Source: Saccharopolyspora oryzae (lineage in GTDB: Bacteria > Actinomycetota > Actinomycetes > Mycobacteriales > Pseudonocardiaceae). From it: a stretch of DNA of 64,000 nucleotides. Positions 53,650-62,477 of the stretch are shown in pieces. The stretch is from positions 62,001-126,000 of the forward strand of contig NZ_JAQGLA010000005.1 of assembly GCF_027853915.1 (NCBI RefSeq), written 5' to 3'. Below the pieces are notes generated by a model. The model was not told the origin of the DNA. It worked only from the letters and a program-made list of their open reading frames with translations, and ran no database searches. Each line of letters begins with the position of its first letter. The stretch's first letter is position 1. The translations under genes were made by a program, and so were the position numbers.

Positions 53650-54867
53650 GTGTCGACAGCCGACCAGAACAAGCGGACCAGGACGTTCGACTTCGCTGCC
53701 TACCTGCGCACCGAGACCGTCGGCGGCATGGTCCTGCTGGCCGCCACCGCGGTCGCGCTGCTCATGGCCAACTCCCCGCTGACCGACTTCTACCAGGCCG
53801 TTCGCGACTTCGAGTTCGGACCGGAATCGCTGCACCTGAACCTGAGCGTCGGCGAGTGGGCCAAGGACGGCCTGCTGGCGATCTTCTTCTTCGTCGCCGG
53901 CCTGGAGCTCAAGCGCGAACTGGTCGTCGGCGAGCTGTCCAACCGCAAGAGCGCGATGCTCCCGGTCATCGCCGCGCTCGGCGGCATGATCGTGCCGGCC
54001 GTGCTCGCCTTCGCGATCGGCCACGGCGCGCCCGGTGCGCACGCCGCCTGGGCCATCCCGGTCGCCACCGACATCGCCTTCGCGCTCGGCGTGCTGTCGC
54101 TGACCGGGTCCTGGATGCCGACCGCCGCGCGAGTCTTCCTGCTCAGCCTCGCGGTGGTCGACGACCTGGGCGCGATCATCGTGATCGCCGTGCTGTTCAC
54201 CGACGGCCTGAGCGTCCTCGCGCTGCTCGCCGCCGTCGTGCTGTGCGCCGTGTACTGGTACCTCCAGCGCAAGCGCGTCACCAGCCCGTTCCTGTACGTG
54301 CCGCTGGCCGTGGCGGTCTGGATCGCGGTGCACACCAGCGGCATCCACGCCACCATCGCCGGCGTCGCGCTCGGCCTGCTCACCCGCGTCCACCGCGACC
54401 CGGACGAGCACGCCTCGCCCTCGGAGCGCTTGGAGCACCGCCTGCAGCCCTGGTCGGCCGGGCTGATCGTGCCGGTGTTCGCGTTCTTCGCGGCCGGCGT
54501 CCCCGTCGACGGCGACGCGCTGGTGGCCATCGGCGAGGACCGGGTCGCGATCGCGGTCATCATCGGCCTCGTGCTCGGCAAGCTGATCGGCATCTTCGGC
54601 AGCTCGTTCCTCGCGGTGAAGCTGGGCATCGGCGCCAAGCCGGACTCGGTGAAGTGGAGCGACATGGCGGCGCTGGCGATCCTCGGCGGCGTCGGCTTCA
54701 CGGTGAGCCTGCTGATCGCCGACCTGTCGCTGGAAGGCGCCGCGGCCGAGCGCGCCAAGGCGGCGGTGCTGATCGCCTCCGCGATCGCCTCGCTGGTCGC
54801 CGCCGCGGTCCTGCTGCGCCGGGGCCGCAGGCGCAAGGGCGACGAGGTCGTGAACAGCGAATCCTGA
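53650..54867 (+). CDS. nhaA: Na+/H+ antiporter NhaA
   Basis: 405 residues from GTG 53650 with GGAG upstream. NhaA features: FAAYLRTETVGGMVLLAATA, AKDGLLAIFFFVAGLELKRE, AWAIPVATDIAFALGVLSL with the ion-binding Asp of TDIA, and SLAVVDDLGAIIVIAVLF with the paired Asp residues. It exports Na+ for H+. There are about 12 membrane segments. It lies in the marP neighbourhood but has no homologue at that place in M. tuberculosis. Confidence 0.95.
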   Translation: MSTADQNKRTRTFDFAAYLRTETVGGMVLLAATAVALLMANSPLTDFYQAVRDFEFGPESLHLNLSVGEWAKDGLLAIFFFVAGLELKRELVVGELSNRKSAMLPVIAALGGMIVPAVLAFAIGHGAPGAHAAWAIPVATDIAFALGVLSLTGSWMPTAARVFLLSLAVVDDLGAIIVIAVLFTDGLSVLALLAAVVLCAVYWYLQRKRVTSPFLYVPLAVAVWIAVHTSGIHATIAGVALGLLTRVHRDPDEHASPSERLEHRLQPWSAGLIVPVFAFFAAGVPVDGDALVAIGEDRVAIAVIIGLVLGKLIGIFGSSFLAVKLGIGAKPDSVKWSDMAALAILGGVGFTVSLLIADLSLEGAAAERAKAAVLIASAIASLVAAAVLLRRGRRRKGDEVVNSES

Positions 54868-54991
54868 CCTGCCCGGCGAGCTGCGGCTGCCGGGGGCCTC
54901 GCCGCTGGTGGGGCCCGCCGGAAGTCACTCACGGGTAACGCACCGCGAGTCGCCGGGTCGCCCGTTGATCGCGCGTGGCACGATGGGGCAC

Positions 54992-55483
54992 GTGAACAGC
55001 GCCCAGAACAGCACCAACGGCAGCCGTGACGGTGCGGGGTGGACTGCGGTCACGTCCATCCCGCTGTCCGAAGAGGGCACTGCTCCTGATGGGCAGTCCG
55101 TCGGCGCGTTGGTCCGCGATGCCACCACCCACCTGTCCACTCTGGTCAGGTCCGAGGTGGAACTTGCCAAGACCGAGCTCGCCGGTGAGGCGAAGAAGGC
55201 GGTCAAGGGCAGCGTCTACTTCATCCTCGCGCTGACCGTGCTCGGCTTCAGCCTGTTCTTCCTGTTCTTCACGCTGGCCGAGGGCCTGGCCCAGCTCGGC
55301 CTGTGGCGCTGGGCGTCGTTCGGCATCGTCTTCCTGCTGATGCTGGTGGTGGCCGGTCTGCTGGCCCTCCTCGGCTACCGCCGGGTCCGCAAGATCAGGG
55401 CCCCGAAGCGGACCATCGAGTCGCTGAAGGAAACCTCCCAGCTCACCAAGCGCCACAAGGACGAAGAGCCCGCCTCGGCGTAG
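54992..55483 (+). CDS. Phage-holin-family-annotated membrane protein (DUF1469, Rv3669 type)
   Basis: 163 residues. A disordered N-terminus is followed by LVRDATTHLSTLVRSEVELAKTELAGEAKKAVKG and two membrane helices (YFILALTVLGFSLFFLFFTL; ASFGIVFLLMLVVAGLLALLG). This is the PF07332 family, wrongly but commonly called phage holin; it is a chromosomal membrane protein with Rv3669 as the syntenic relative. GTG 54992 and ATG 54983 are both possible. Function unknown. Confidence 0.85.
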   Translation: MNSAQNSTNGSRDGAGWTAVTSIPLSEEGTAPDGQSVGALVRDATTHLSTLVRSEVELAKTELAGEAKKAVKGSVYFILALTVLGFSLFFLFFTLAEGLAQLGLWRWASFGIVFLLMLVVAGLLALLGYRRVRKIRAPKRTIESLKETSQLTKRHKDEEPASA

Positions 55484-55558
55484 CACCAGGACTCCAACGC
55501 GCCGCACCTCCCACCGGAGCTGCGGCGCGTTGTCGTTCGCCTGCCCACACCGGACCCG

Positions 55559-55617
55559 CAGTTTCAATTGAAACTGTGATCCGCCGTGGGTGGGATCTGC
55601 AGTTTCAATTGAAACTG
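55559..55617. repeat. Family A short palindrome pair A6
   Basis: Perfect palindrome CAGTTTCAATTGAAACTG at 55559-55576 and again at 55600-55617, the same 41-bp period and 23-bp linker as A5, with 13 of 23 linker bases alike. Confidence 0.85.
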
Positions 55618-55693
55618 TGGTCCACATCGTGGGAACCGTGGTCGTTACCGGGGCTGGGGTTGTCCGTCCTGGAGGAGGTCCACCTCGGACATG

Positions 55694-55726
55694 CCACCGG
55701 TGTGTCGGGGCCCGACACACCGGTGG
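55694..55726. terminator. Bidirectional hairpin
   Basis: CCACCGGTGTGTCGGG (55694-55709) and its complement (55711-55726) around one base; probable terminator for marP and/or the DUF1469 gene. Confidence 0.7.
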
Positions 55727-55728
55727 GG

Positions 55729-55774
55729 CGCAAATTCCATTGAAATTGGACCTCCGATTTCAATGGAATTTGCG
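55729..55774. repeat. Family A long hairpin A7
   Basis: Perfect 18-bp arms 55729-55746 and 55757-55774, loop tggacctccg. Its loop is the exact reverse complement of A4's loop, and the stems of A4 and A7 differ by matched changes in both arms. Confidence 0.85.
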
Positions 55775-55811
55775 TCGATCCCGGTGGAACGGGTGCGCGG
55801 TGGGGCTGGGG

Positions 55812-56996
55812 TCAGCTCGTGCAGTTGCCGGTGGAGACCGGGGTGGTGAGGCGGGGTGCCGCCTCGACCTCGTCGGCGACCTCGGCCGCGGTGAGGGCGA
55901 AGCCCGTTTCCGGGTCGTCGACCGCCGCGCCGAAGACCACGCCGACCACCTTGCCGCTCGGGTCGATCAGCGGCCCGCCGGAGTTACCGCTCTGCACCTT
56001 GCCGCGCACCGTGTACACGTCGCGGACCACCGTCTGCGCCTCGTAGATGTCCGGACCGCGCAGCTTGATCCGCTCCCGGATGCGGCCCGCCGACGCCGTG
56101 TACGGACCGTCCAGCGGGTAGCCCAGGGCGATCACGTCGTTGCCCGGCTGCTGCTCGCCCGGCGCGAACGTCATCGCGTCCGCGTCCAGGTCCGGCACCG
56201 ACAGGATCGCGACGTCCACGTCCGGCTTGTACATGACGACGTCGGCGTCGAACTGGCCGCGACCGATCTCGATCGCCACCCGGTCGGTGCCCGCGACGAC
56301 GTGCGCGTTGGTCATCACCCGGTGCGGCGCGATCACGAAACCGGTGCCCTCCAGCGCCCGCGCGCAGGACGACGCACGACCCCGGACCTTCACCACGCTG
56401 GTCCGCGATTCGCGCACCACCGGGCTGTCGGCCAGCGCCTGGTCCGGCGGCGCGATCTCGGCCACCGGGGTCTGCGAGAACGGCTCCAGGGCCTGCGGGA
56501 ATCCCGACACGCCGAGCATTTCGCGCAGGTCGCCGGGCAGTTGCCGCGCCGAGTTCGGCATTACCGAGTTGACCCCGCTGAGCACCTGCGACCGGCTGAT
56601 CGCCGAGGCCAGGCCGGGCAGCGCGGACGCCGAGGTGAACGGCAGCGCGACCAGCCACGCCACCACCAGGACCGCCACGAACTGCAGCACCGCGCCCAGC
56701 GCGTTGTCCATCTTGGTCAGCCGGCGGGAGTGGATCCGGTCGCGCAGTTCGCGCCCGGCCCACATGCCGAAGGTCTCGCCGAAGGCGACCAGCAGCACCA
56801 CGATCCCGACGCCGAAGCCGAGGCGGGCGATCGGGCTGTCCAGCCGGTCCAGCAGCAACGGCGCCACCTTCAGCCCGACCACCGCGCCGACGAACACGCC
56901 CAAGAACGAGAAGAACGCAGTAACCAGGCCGCTCCGCGCCCCTGAGACCGCGGCGAGCAGTGCCAGCAGCACCACCAGCAGGTCGACCCAGTTCAC
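55812..56996 (-). CDS. marP: MarP-like membrane serine protease
   Basis: 394 residues. Four N-terminal helices form a CvpA-like membrane domain (VDLLVVLLALLAAVSGARSG onward). The trypsin-like periplasmic domain has MTNAHVVAG (His), KPDVDVAILSVP (Asp) and SGNSGGPLIDP (Ser), and paired Cys (ASSCARA; GNCTS). M. tuberculosis MarP (Rv3671c) is needed for acid resistance. GTG 56996 start. It follows the NUDIX gene with 51 bp between. Confidence 0.92.
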   Translation of the reverse strand: MNWVDLLVVLLALLAAVSGARSGLVTAFFSFLGVFVGAVVGLKVAPLLLDRLDSPIARLGFGVGIVVLLVAFGETFGMWAGRELRDRIHSRRLTKMDNALGAVLQFVAVLVVAWLVALPFTSASALPGLASAISRSQVLSGVNSVMPNSARQLPGDLREMLGVSGFPQALEPFSQTPVAEIAPPDQALADSPVVRESRTSVVKVRGRASSCARALEGTGFVIAPHRVMTNAHVVAGTDRVAIEIGRGQFDADVVMYKPDVDVAILSVPDLDADAMTFAPGEQQPGNDVIALGYPLDGPYTASAGRIRERIKLRGPDIYEAQTVVRDVYTVRGKVQSGNSGGPLIDPSGKVVGVVFGAAVDDPETGFALTAAEVADEVEAAPRLTTPVSTGNCTS

Positions 56997-57047
56997 CCGC
57001 TCACCCCTCCACCCCGGCGATCAGACCGCACCACGGTCTCAGACCGG

Positions 57048-57749
57048 TCAAGTTCGACCGAAGCCGATGTCCTCGGCTTCCTCCGCGGCCCGCCATGCCT
57101 CGTCGAGCTCCCGCACATCGCCTCGGTTCCAGCGCTGCGCCCACCCCGCGAGGTCGAGCAGCCCGGACAGCAGTCCACCGGTGAAACCCCACACCAACAT
57201 GCCGGGCACCAGGAACGCGGGGCTCGCGTGCCGCCCGGTCAGCTCGACCCGCAGCCGGTTGGCCGGGTCGGTCAGCCAGGAGATCGGCACCCGCGCCACC
57301 GCGGCGGTCTCACCGGGATCGACCGGCGAGACCGGCGAGGGCTCGGCCCAGTGCGCGAGCACCGGGGTCACCCGGAACCCGCTGTGCGGGACGTGCAGCT
57401 CGGGCAGCGTCACCAGTGGACGGACGCCCTCCGGCCGCAGCCCCACTTCCTCGACGGCTTCGCGGAGTGCGGCGTCGACCGGTCCTCGATCGACATCGTC
57501 GAGCGAGCCGCCGGGGAAAGCAACCTGGCCCGGGTGCGAGTTCAACCCGTCGGCCCGGCGCAGCAGCAGCACGTCCGGGCCGTCCGCGCCCTCTCCGAAG
57601 AGGATCAGGACGGCGGCGGGCCGGGCGTCGGCCGGTGGGTTCTCGCGCGGCCAGCCGAAGTGCCCGGGGTCCAGCTCGGCGGCCCGTTCGACCAGCGGCC
57701 GCAACCATTCGGGCAGCTCAGCGGGGTCGACGAGCAGGTGGCCGCTCAC
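57048..57749 (-). CDS. NUDIX hydrolase, CoA pyrophosphatase type
   Basis: 233 residues. HPGQVAFPGGSLDD is the NudL-type CoA diphosphatase signature, then AALREAVEEVGL completes the NUDIX box with one Glu changed to Asp. It probably hydrolyses CoA or related nucleoside diphosphates. GTG 57749 overlaps the TlpA-type stop (GTGA). Equivalent to Rv3672c. Confidence 0.88.
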   Translation of the reverse strand: MSGHLLVDPAELPEWLRPLVERAAELDPGHFGWPRENPPADARPAAVLILFGEGADGPDVLLLRRADGLNSHPGQVAFPGGSLDDVDRGPVDAALREAVEEVGLRPEGVRPLVTLPELHVPHSGFRVTPVLAHWAEPSPVSPVDPGETAAVARVPISWLTDPANRLRVELTGRHASPAFLVPGMLVWGFTGGLLSGLLDLAGWAQRWNRGDVRELDEAWRAAEEAEDIGFGRT

Positions 57750-58381
57750 TGCCGCCCCAGGGTGCGCTCGACGGCGGCGCGGACTTCGTCCGGCGTCTCG
57801 AACGCGACCGGTGGGTCGATGCGGCGGACCTCCCCGGTGCCGGTCACCACGTAACTGATCGGGAGCACGGTGGGCGCCTTGAGCGCGGCCCGGATGCGGT
57901 TGTCGCCGTCATGCACGTTGGGGAAGTGAACGCGGAGTTCGGTGAGCAGGTCAAGACCATCAGCGGGATCGCTCTGCACCTGGACCCCGAGCACGCGGAT
58001 CGCGCCCGGCTGCTCGGCGTAGGCCTGGAGCGCGGGGAGCTCGGTGCGGCACGGCCCGCACCAGGTGGCCCACACGTTGATCAGCGTCGGCTCCCCGGCG
58101 ACGGCCGAGCCGACGTCGACCGGCTTGCCGTCGGCCTGGCAGCTGCCGGTGATCCCGGCCAGCTGCGCCGGACCTCCTTCGCCCGTCGGGCAGGGCTCGA
58201 GCGCCGCGGCGGCGCGCTGCTGCGGATCGACCGGCTTCGCCGCGGGTGGTGGGGCGGGTGCGTTCGTCGCGGTCGGCTGCTGCTCGGCGTCGCGCGGCCA
58301 GAGCGCGACCACGCCCAGCACGGCGAGCACCAGCACCACGATCGTCCAGCGGATCTCGTTCCGGTAGGCGCGCAGGTTCAC
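57746..58381 (-). CDS. TlpA-like membrane-anchored thioredoxin
   Basis: 211 residues. One N-terminal helix ([18 protein letters not shown]) anchors it, then a Pro/Ala-rich linker and an extracytoplasmic thioredoxin domain with the redox centre [13 protein letters not shown]. It should reduce or oxidise disulphides outside the membrane, perhaps in cytochrome c maturation. GTG 58381 overlaps the nth stop. Equivalent to Rv3673c. Confidence 0.9.
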   Translation of the reverse strand: MNLRAYRNEIRWTIVVLVLAVLGVVALWPRDAEQQPTATNAPAPPPAAKPVDPQQRAAAALEPCPTGEGGPAQLAGITGSCQADGKPVDVGSAVAGEPTLINVWATWCGPCRTELPALQAYAEQPGAIRVLGVQVQSDPADGLDLLTELRVHFPNVHDGDNRIRAALKAPTVLPISYVVTGTGEVRRIDPPVAFETPDEVRAAVERTLGRQ

Positions 58382-59199
58382 GCCACCGGCTCCTTGGCCG
58401 CGGCCTGCGCGATGGTGCTCGCCGGGACTTCTTCGGCCACCCCGGCCAGCTCCAGCAGCCGCGGCGCCTCCGGGCCGCGCACCAACTTCGCCGCGACGTC
58501 CGGTTCGGTCGGTCCGGCCCCGTACGACGGGCAGTCCTTGGCCAGCAGGCACGCGCCGCAGGCCGGTTTGCGGGAGTGGCAGACGCGGCGGCCGTGGAAG
58601 ATCACCCGGTGCGAGAGCATCGTCCACTCCTTGCGCGGGATGAGCTCGCCGATCGCGTGCTCGACCTTGACCGGGTCCTCCTCCGCGGTCCAGCCCCAGC
58701 GGCGGACCAGCCGGCCGAAGTGGGTGTCCACCGTGATGCCCGGCACGTCGAAGGCGTTGCCCAGGATCACGTTGGCCGTCTTGCGGCCGATCCCGGGCAG
58801 CTTCACCAGCTGCTCGAGTTTGGCGGGCACCTCGCCGCCGTACTGCTCGACCAGCGCCGCGCCCAGGCCCATCAGGGAGGCCGCCTTGTTCCGGTAGAAG
58901 CCGGTGGAGCGGATCATCTCCTCGAGCTCGGTGCGGTCGGCGCCCGCGTAGTCGGCGGCCGTCGGGTACTTCGCGAACAGCGCCGGGGTGACCTCGTTGA
59001 CCCTCTTGTCGGTGCACTGCGCCGACAAGATCGTGGCCACCGCGAGCTCCAGCGGCGTGTCGAAGTCCAGTTCGCAGTGCGCGTCCGGATATCCTTCGCC
59101 GAGGGCGCGCTGCATCCGGCGAGCTCGCCTCACCAGGCCCAGCCGGGTTTCACCCCCCGCACGGGACTTGGTCTTCTTGGTTCGAGCCTGATCCGACAC
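58378..59199 (-). CDS. nth: Endonuclease III
   Basis: 273 residues. Helix-hairpin-helix [14 protein letters not shown] holds the catalytic Lys, [13 protein letters not shown] the catalytic Asp, and [17 protein letters not shown] the [4Fe-4S] cluster (C-x6-C-x2-C-x5-C). It removes oxidised pyrimidines. nth, tlpA and the NUDIX gene are joined by GTGA overlaps, so they are one translationally coupled operon. Confidence 0.96.
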   Translation of the reverse strand: MSDQARTKKTKSRAGGETRLGLVRRARRMQRALGEGYPDAHCELDFDTPLELAVATILSAQCTDKRVNEVTPALFAKYPTAADYAGADRTELEEMIRSTGFYRNKAASLMGLGAALVEQYGGEVPAKLEQLVKLPGIGRKTANVILGNAFDVPGITVDTHFGRLVRRWGWTAEEDPVKVEHAIGELIPRKEWTMLSHRVIFHGRRVCHSRKPACGACLLAKDCPSYGAGPTEPDVAAKLVRGPEAPRLLELAGVAEEVPASTIAQAAAKEPVA

Positions 59200-59310
59200 C
59201 CCACCAGACTACGGATCGGGCGAACGCGAACGGTGGCCGTACCATCACGCCACCCGGGCAACCCCACCCCGGTTGCACCCAGCTCGACGGCATGCGTGAG
59301 GATGTAAATC

Positions 59311-59568
59311 ATGGTGGCTGCCTGGTTCGTCATCGTCGTGCCGCTCGTGATCATGTTCTTCACGCTCTTCATGGAGCGTGTGGAGGCCCGCCTGCGGCAC
59401 GTGGCGGTGCAGGAGAACGAGGTGGAAGAGCTGCTGGAGAACGCCCGTCCCGACGAGGTTCGGGCGCTGTTCCGGCAAGGTATTGGACGAGCGCTGGAGT
59501 TGTTCCAGCTTCGCAGGGTGGGACGCGCCGGTAGGCTGCGTACTCGCCGTTCGCGCGACCAGTCTTAG
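59311..59568 (+). CDS. Small membrane protein (Rv3675 type)
   Basis: 85 residues from ATG 59311 with GAGG upstream. One helix at about residues 4-20 (WFVIVVPLVIMFFTLFME) then a charged, helical cytosolic tail with FRQGIGRALELFQLRRV and a basic end. The syntenic gene in M. tuberculosis is Rv3675. Divergent from nth; 93 bp before crp. Function unknown. Confidence 0.8.
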   Translation: MVAAWFVIVVPLVIMFFTLFMERVEARLRHVAVQENEVEELLENARPDEVRALFRQGIGRALELFQLRRVGRAGRLRTRRSRDQS

Positions 59569-59661
59569 AATTGCTGGTAGTGATCGGCGGCACACCGCCA
59601 GACGCGCGCACGCGGGTCCGGCACCACAGCAAGCCGCCGCGTCTCAACATGGAGGGACGAG

Positions 59662-60336
59662 GTGGACGAGACCCTGGCCCGGGCCGGCATCTTCCAAGGA
59701 GTGGAGCCGGCCGCGGCGGAGGCCCTGGCACAGTCGCTGGAACCAGTCGAGTTCCCGCGCGGGCACGTGATCTTCGCCGAGGGCGAGCCGGGTGACCGGC
59801 TCTACATCATTCAGTCCGGCAAGGTGAAGCTCGGGCGCAAGTCCCCCGACGGCAGGGAGAACCTGCTGGCGATCATGGGACCGTCGGACATGTTCGGCGA
59901 GCTGTCCATCTTCGACCCCGGCCCGCGGACGTCTACGGCGACCACGGTGACCGAGGTCCGCGCGCTGAGCATGGACCGCTCGGCTCTGCGGCAGTGGATC
60001 AGCACGCGTCCGGAGATCGCCGAGCAGCTGCTCCGCGTGGTGGCCCGCCGCTTGCGGCGCACCAACGGCATGCTGGCGGACCTGATCTTCACCGACGTGC
60101 CTGGCCGCGTCGCCAAGGCGCTGCTGCAGCTCGCACAGCGCTTCGGCAGCCAGGAAGCGGGCCTGCTGCGGGTCACCCACGACCTGACGCAGGAAGAGAT
60201 CGCGCAGTACGTCGGCGCTTCTCGGGAGACCGTGAACAAGGCGCTGGCGGACTTCGCACACCGCGGTTGGCTGCGGCTCGAGGGCAAGAGCGTGCTCATC
60301 CTCGACCCGGAGCGGCTCGCTCGCCGCGCCCGCTGA
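59662..60336 (+). CDS. crp: CRP/FNR-family global regulator
   Basis: 224 residues. A cyclic-nucleotide-binding domain ([39 protein letters not shown] with the phosphate-cassette residues GELSIF and R-T-S) precedes a winged helix with [20 protein letters not shown]. It is the orthologue of M. tuberculosis Crp (Rv3676) and Streptomyces/Corynebacterium Crp/GlxR. GTG 59662 with GGAGG. A candidate site lies at acs. It ends with a U-tract terminator. Confidence 0.95.
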   Translation: MDETLARAGIFQGVEPAAAEALAQSLEPVEFPRGHVIFAEGEPGDRLYIIQSGKVKLGRKSPDGRENLLAIMGPSDMFGELSIFDPGPRTSTATTVTEVRALSMDRSALRQWISTRPEIAEQLLRVVARRLRRTNGMLADLIFTDVPGRVAKALLQLAQRFGSQEAGLLRVTHDLTQEEIAQYVGASRETVNKALADFAHRGWLRLEGKSVLILDPERLARRAR

Positions 60337-60361
60337 GCAGCGCTCAGACGCGCGTGAACTG

Positions 60362-60422
60362 ACGCGCGTCGGCCGACGGATCCGGGAGCTTTCCCGGATT
60401 CTTCAGTCGACGCGCGTTTTTT
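60362..60422 (+). terminator. Rho-independent terminator of crp
   Basis: Outer stem ACGCGCGTCG (60362-60371) with CGACGCGCGT (60408-60417), inner stem TCCGGGA/TCCCGGA (60381-60398), and a run of six T at 60417-60422. One of the few U-tract terminators in the window. Confidence 0.85.
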
Positions 60423-60503
60423 CGCGCCCGGAAAACCTGATTTCCCCTCCCGGCGTCGGCCTCGCCTGGTATGACCTTGATCAGCTGGCGAGAGGGGTGG
60501 GGT

Positions 60504-60788
60504 GTGTACGTGATCTTGTACGTCGTGGTGCCCGTGCTGATCCTGCTGGGCGCGATCGCCGTTCATCGGGCGCAGGAGCGGAAGCGCCGCGGCACGCAGG
60601 CTCCGGTCACCGGGGCGAGCAGCAGCGGCTCGGTGGACACCGGCAGCGACGGCGGCTGGGGCGACGACGCCTGGGAAAGCTCGGTCAGCAGCTTCAGCAG
60701 TGATTCCGGTGATTCGAGCGGCAGCAGCCACTCCGGTGGCAGCAGCGACTCGGGCGGCGGCGGTGACTCAGGTGGCGGCGGCGACTGA
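60504..60788 (+). CDS. Small membrane protein with Ser/Gly-rich tail
   Basis: 94 residues from GTG 60504 (GAGAGGGG upstream); ATG 60471 is an alternative. One helix (YVILYVVVPVLILLGAIAV) then a basic stretch and a low-complexity tail of Ser, Gly and Asp (SGDSSGSSHSGGSSDSGGGG). Probably a membrane-anchored protein with an unstructured tail. No function recognised. Confidence 0.65.
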   Translation: MYVILYVVVPVLILLGAIAVHRAQERKRRGTQAPVTGASSSGSVDTGSDGGWGDDAWESSVSSFSSDSGDSSGSSHSGGSSDSGGGGDSGGGGD

Positions 60789-60794
60789 ACCCGG

Positions 60795-60852
60795 ACATGT
60801 GAAGGGGCTGGGCGCCACCCCCGACGCGGCGCTCCAGCCCCTCCAACATGTG
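60795..60852. terminator. Hairpin after small membrane protein gene
   Basis: ACATGT-GA-AGGGGCTGG-GCGCC pairs with GGCG-CTCCAGCCCCT-CCA-ACATGT, with small bulges, directly after the stop at 60788. Confidence 0.7.
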
Positions 60853-61129
60853 CGTGATTGATCCCCCGACGACCAACCACGCTCCCCCGATCCTCCAGTG
60901 CGTCGGCCCCGAATCCTCGACACCGGAGGAAAGCTTTTCTCGACGATGCTGGACGACCGGTGCCGCCAGCAAGGTGCTCTCACCTTCCAGGACGCAGCTA
61001 GCCAGAGCTGGGTTGCAGAGTTCACCCGTTCCGGCTAGCCACGTTCTAAGTGTGCCGTGCCCCGCCGGACCGCGTATCGGGTCAAAAGTCCCCTTTTGCC
61101 GCTGGTGAGGCGAATTACCCCACGCCAGG

Positions 61130-61161
61130 TTGGTACTGGCGTACCAGTATCGGGATACTGG
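61130..61161. promoter_or_regulatory. Promoter and dyad operator of MFS gene
   Basis: -35 TTGGTA (61130-61135), 18-bp spacer, -10 GATACT (61154-61159), 7 nt before GTG 61167 (leaderless). CCAGTAT-CGGG-ATACTGG (61144-61161) is a perfect dyad over the -10, with a half-site ACTGG-N4-CCAGT before it; a repressor probably binds here but no regulator gene is adjacent. Confidence 0.55.
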
Positions 61162-61166
61162 TTTTC

Positions 61167-62402
61167 GTGTCCCAATCCGCGTCCCTCGCCGACTACCGCA
61201 CCGCCCTGACCGCACCCGGCGCCCGAGGGCCGGTCATCACCTCGCTGCTGGGCCGCCTGCCGATCGCCATGGTCGGTCTCGCCCTGATGCTCTACGTGCA
61301 GCGCGAGACCGGATCCTTCGCCGCCGCCGGCCTCGTCTCCGCAGGTGCGCTGATCGGCGTCGCCTGCGGTTCGGTCGCGCAGGGCCGGATCATGGACCGG
61401 ATCGGGCCGACGAAGCCGCTGTACGTGATGTCCGCGGTGTTCGCGGCGCTGGTGACCATCGAGGTCGTGGTCATCGAGGTGCACGCCCCGGTGGCGCTGA
61501 TGACGGCGCTGGCGTTCCTGGTCGGGGCCAGCGAGCCGATGGTCGGCCCGGCCTCGCGAGCCCTGTGGGCGCAGCTGCTGCCGCCCGGTTCCGCGCGCAG
61601 CGCCGCGTACTCCTACGAGGCCATCAGCATGGAGGTGTTCTTCATCCTCGGGCCGGGTCTGGCCGGGTTGATGGTCGCCATGCCGTGGCCGGGGACCGGT
61701 GTCGTCGTCGGCGCGGCGTGCATGGTGCTGGGCAGCGTCGGCTTCGCCTCGACGCGGGCCGCCCGCGCCCAGCAGCCGGAGCCGTCGGCCGGGAGCACGA
61801 GCCTGCTCGGCGCCATCGCCAGCCCGGGCATGCGGACGGTGGCGATCGCCGCGCTGGGTTTCGGCACCCTGATCGGATTCATCGAGGTCGGCGTGCCGGC
61901 TGCGGCGGTCGAGGCGGGCTACCCGACCGTCGGCGGTCTGCTGCTGAGCGTGCTGTCGATCAGCTCGGTGGTCGTGGGCGTCCTCTACGGGCTGCGCCCG
62001 TGGCCGCGTCCGATGCACCTGCGGCTGCCCGCGCTGCTGTTCGGCTTCGCCGGGCTGATCACGCTGCTGGCCCTGCCGGGCACGCTGTGGGGCCTGTGCA
62101 TCGCGCTGCTGGTGGCGGGCAGCCTGATCACGCCGCAGTCCACGGCCCACTCGATGGCCATCGAGGTCGCCGCGCCGGAGGGCACCGAGACCGAGGCGTT
62201 CGGCTGGGTGGTCACCTCGGTGACGCTCGGCGCGGCCATCGGCCAGTCGGTCAGCGGCCAGCTGGTCGAGCTCAGCGGCCCGGCGGCGTCGTTCCTGACC
62301 GCGAGCGCGGTGGGCGTCGTCCTCGCGGCCGTCCTCTGGCTGCGCCGCCGCACGCTCATCCCGGCGACGACGCGCGACGACGTCTCCCTCGCCGGGGTCT
62401 GA
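61167..62402 (+). CDS. MFS transporter
   Basis: 411 residues with 12 predicted helices. GPVITSLLGRLPIAMVGLAL then YVQRETGSFAAAGLVSAGAL and AQGRIMDRIGPTKPL (the loop 2-3 motif with GRxxDRxG). It is a drug-exporter-like MFS protein with unknown substrate. GTG 61167 follows a strong promoter with a dyad operator. It converges on the MBL gene across hairpin B4. Confidence 0.87.
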   Translation: MSQSASLADYRTALTAPGARGPVITSLLGRLPIAMVGLALMLYVQRETGSFAAAGLVSAGALIGVACGSVAQGRIMDRIGPTKPLYVMSAVFAALVTIEVVVIEVHAPVALMTALAFLVGASEPMVGPASRALWAQLLPPGSARSAAYSYEAISMEVFFILGPGLAGLMVAMPWPGTGVVVGAACMVLGSVGFASTRAARAQQPEPSAGSTSLLGAIASPGMRTVAIAALGFGTLIGFIEVGVPAAAVEAGYPTVGGLLLSVLSISSVVVGVLYGLRPWPRPMHLRLPALLFGFAGLITLLALPGTLWGLCIALLVAGSLITPQSTAHSMAIEVAAPEGTETEAFGWVVTSVTLGAAIGQSVSGQLVELSGPAASFLTASAVGVVLAAVLWLRRRTLIPATTRDDVSLAGV

Positions 62403-62407
62403 TCTCC

Positions 62408-62477
62408 GCAGCTCAGGACCCCCGTGAGCGTTTTGGGCTGCTATAGCGACCCAAAGTACTCACGGGTCCTGAGCTGC
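62408..62477. repeat. Family B hairpin B4
   Basis: Outer arms GCAGCTCAGGACC (62408-62420) and GGTCCTGAGCTGC (62465-62477) enclose CCGTGAGCGTTTTGGG and CCCAAAGTACTCACGG, with loop containing GCTATAGC. It fills the gap between the MFS stop and the MBL stop, so it should serve both convergent genes. Confidence 0.82.

Larger units (their letters stand above)
55484..55811. other. Repeat-filled gap between convergent genes
   Basis: 328 bp between the stops of the DUF1469 gene and marP. It contains the palindrome pair A6 (55559-55617), a 16-bp hairpin at 55694-55726 and the long hairpin A7 (55729-55774). I see no gene here. Confidence 0.8.
60789..61166. other. Gap with terminator hairpin, unexplained block, MFS promoter
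   Basis: 378 bp. A long hairpin at about 60795-60852 ends the preceding gene. 60860-61125 shows no gene I can support; it contains GCTAGCC twice (60997 and 61034). The right end holds a promoter and dyad for the MFS gene. Confidence 0.5.

Noticed and set aside
54992-55483. Phage holin / prophage gene
   Set aside because: The family name is misleading; this is the chromosomal DUF1469 protein in conserved order with marP, not part of a phage.
60612-60787. Recent tandem repeat or CRISPR-like array in the Ser/Gly tail
   Set aside because: It is low-complexity coding sequence with no regular spacer-repeat pattern. I saw no CRISPR array anywhere in the window.
60860-61125. c-di-AMP (ydaO-type) riboswitch on the minus strand
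   Set aside because: GGGTGAAC and GGCTAGC recall parts of the motif, but the order and 3' element do not match and no gene follows on that strand.
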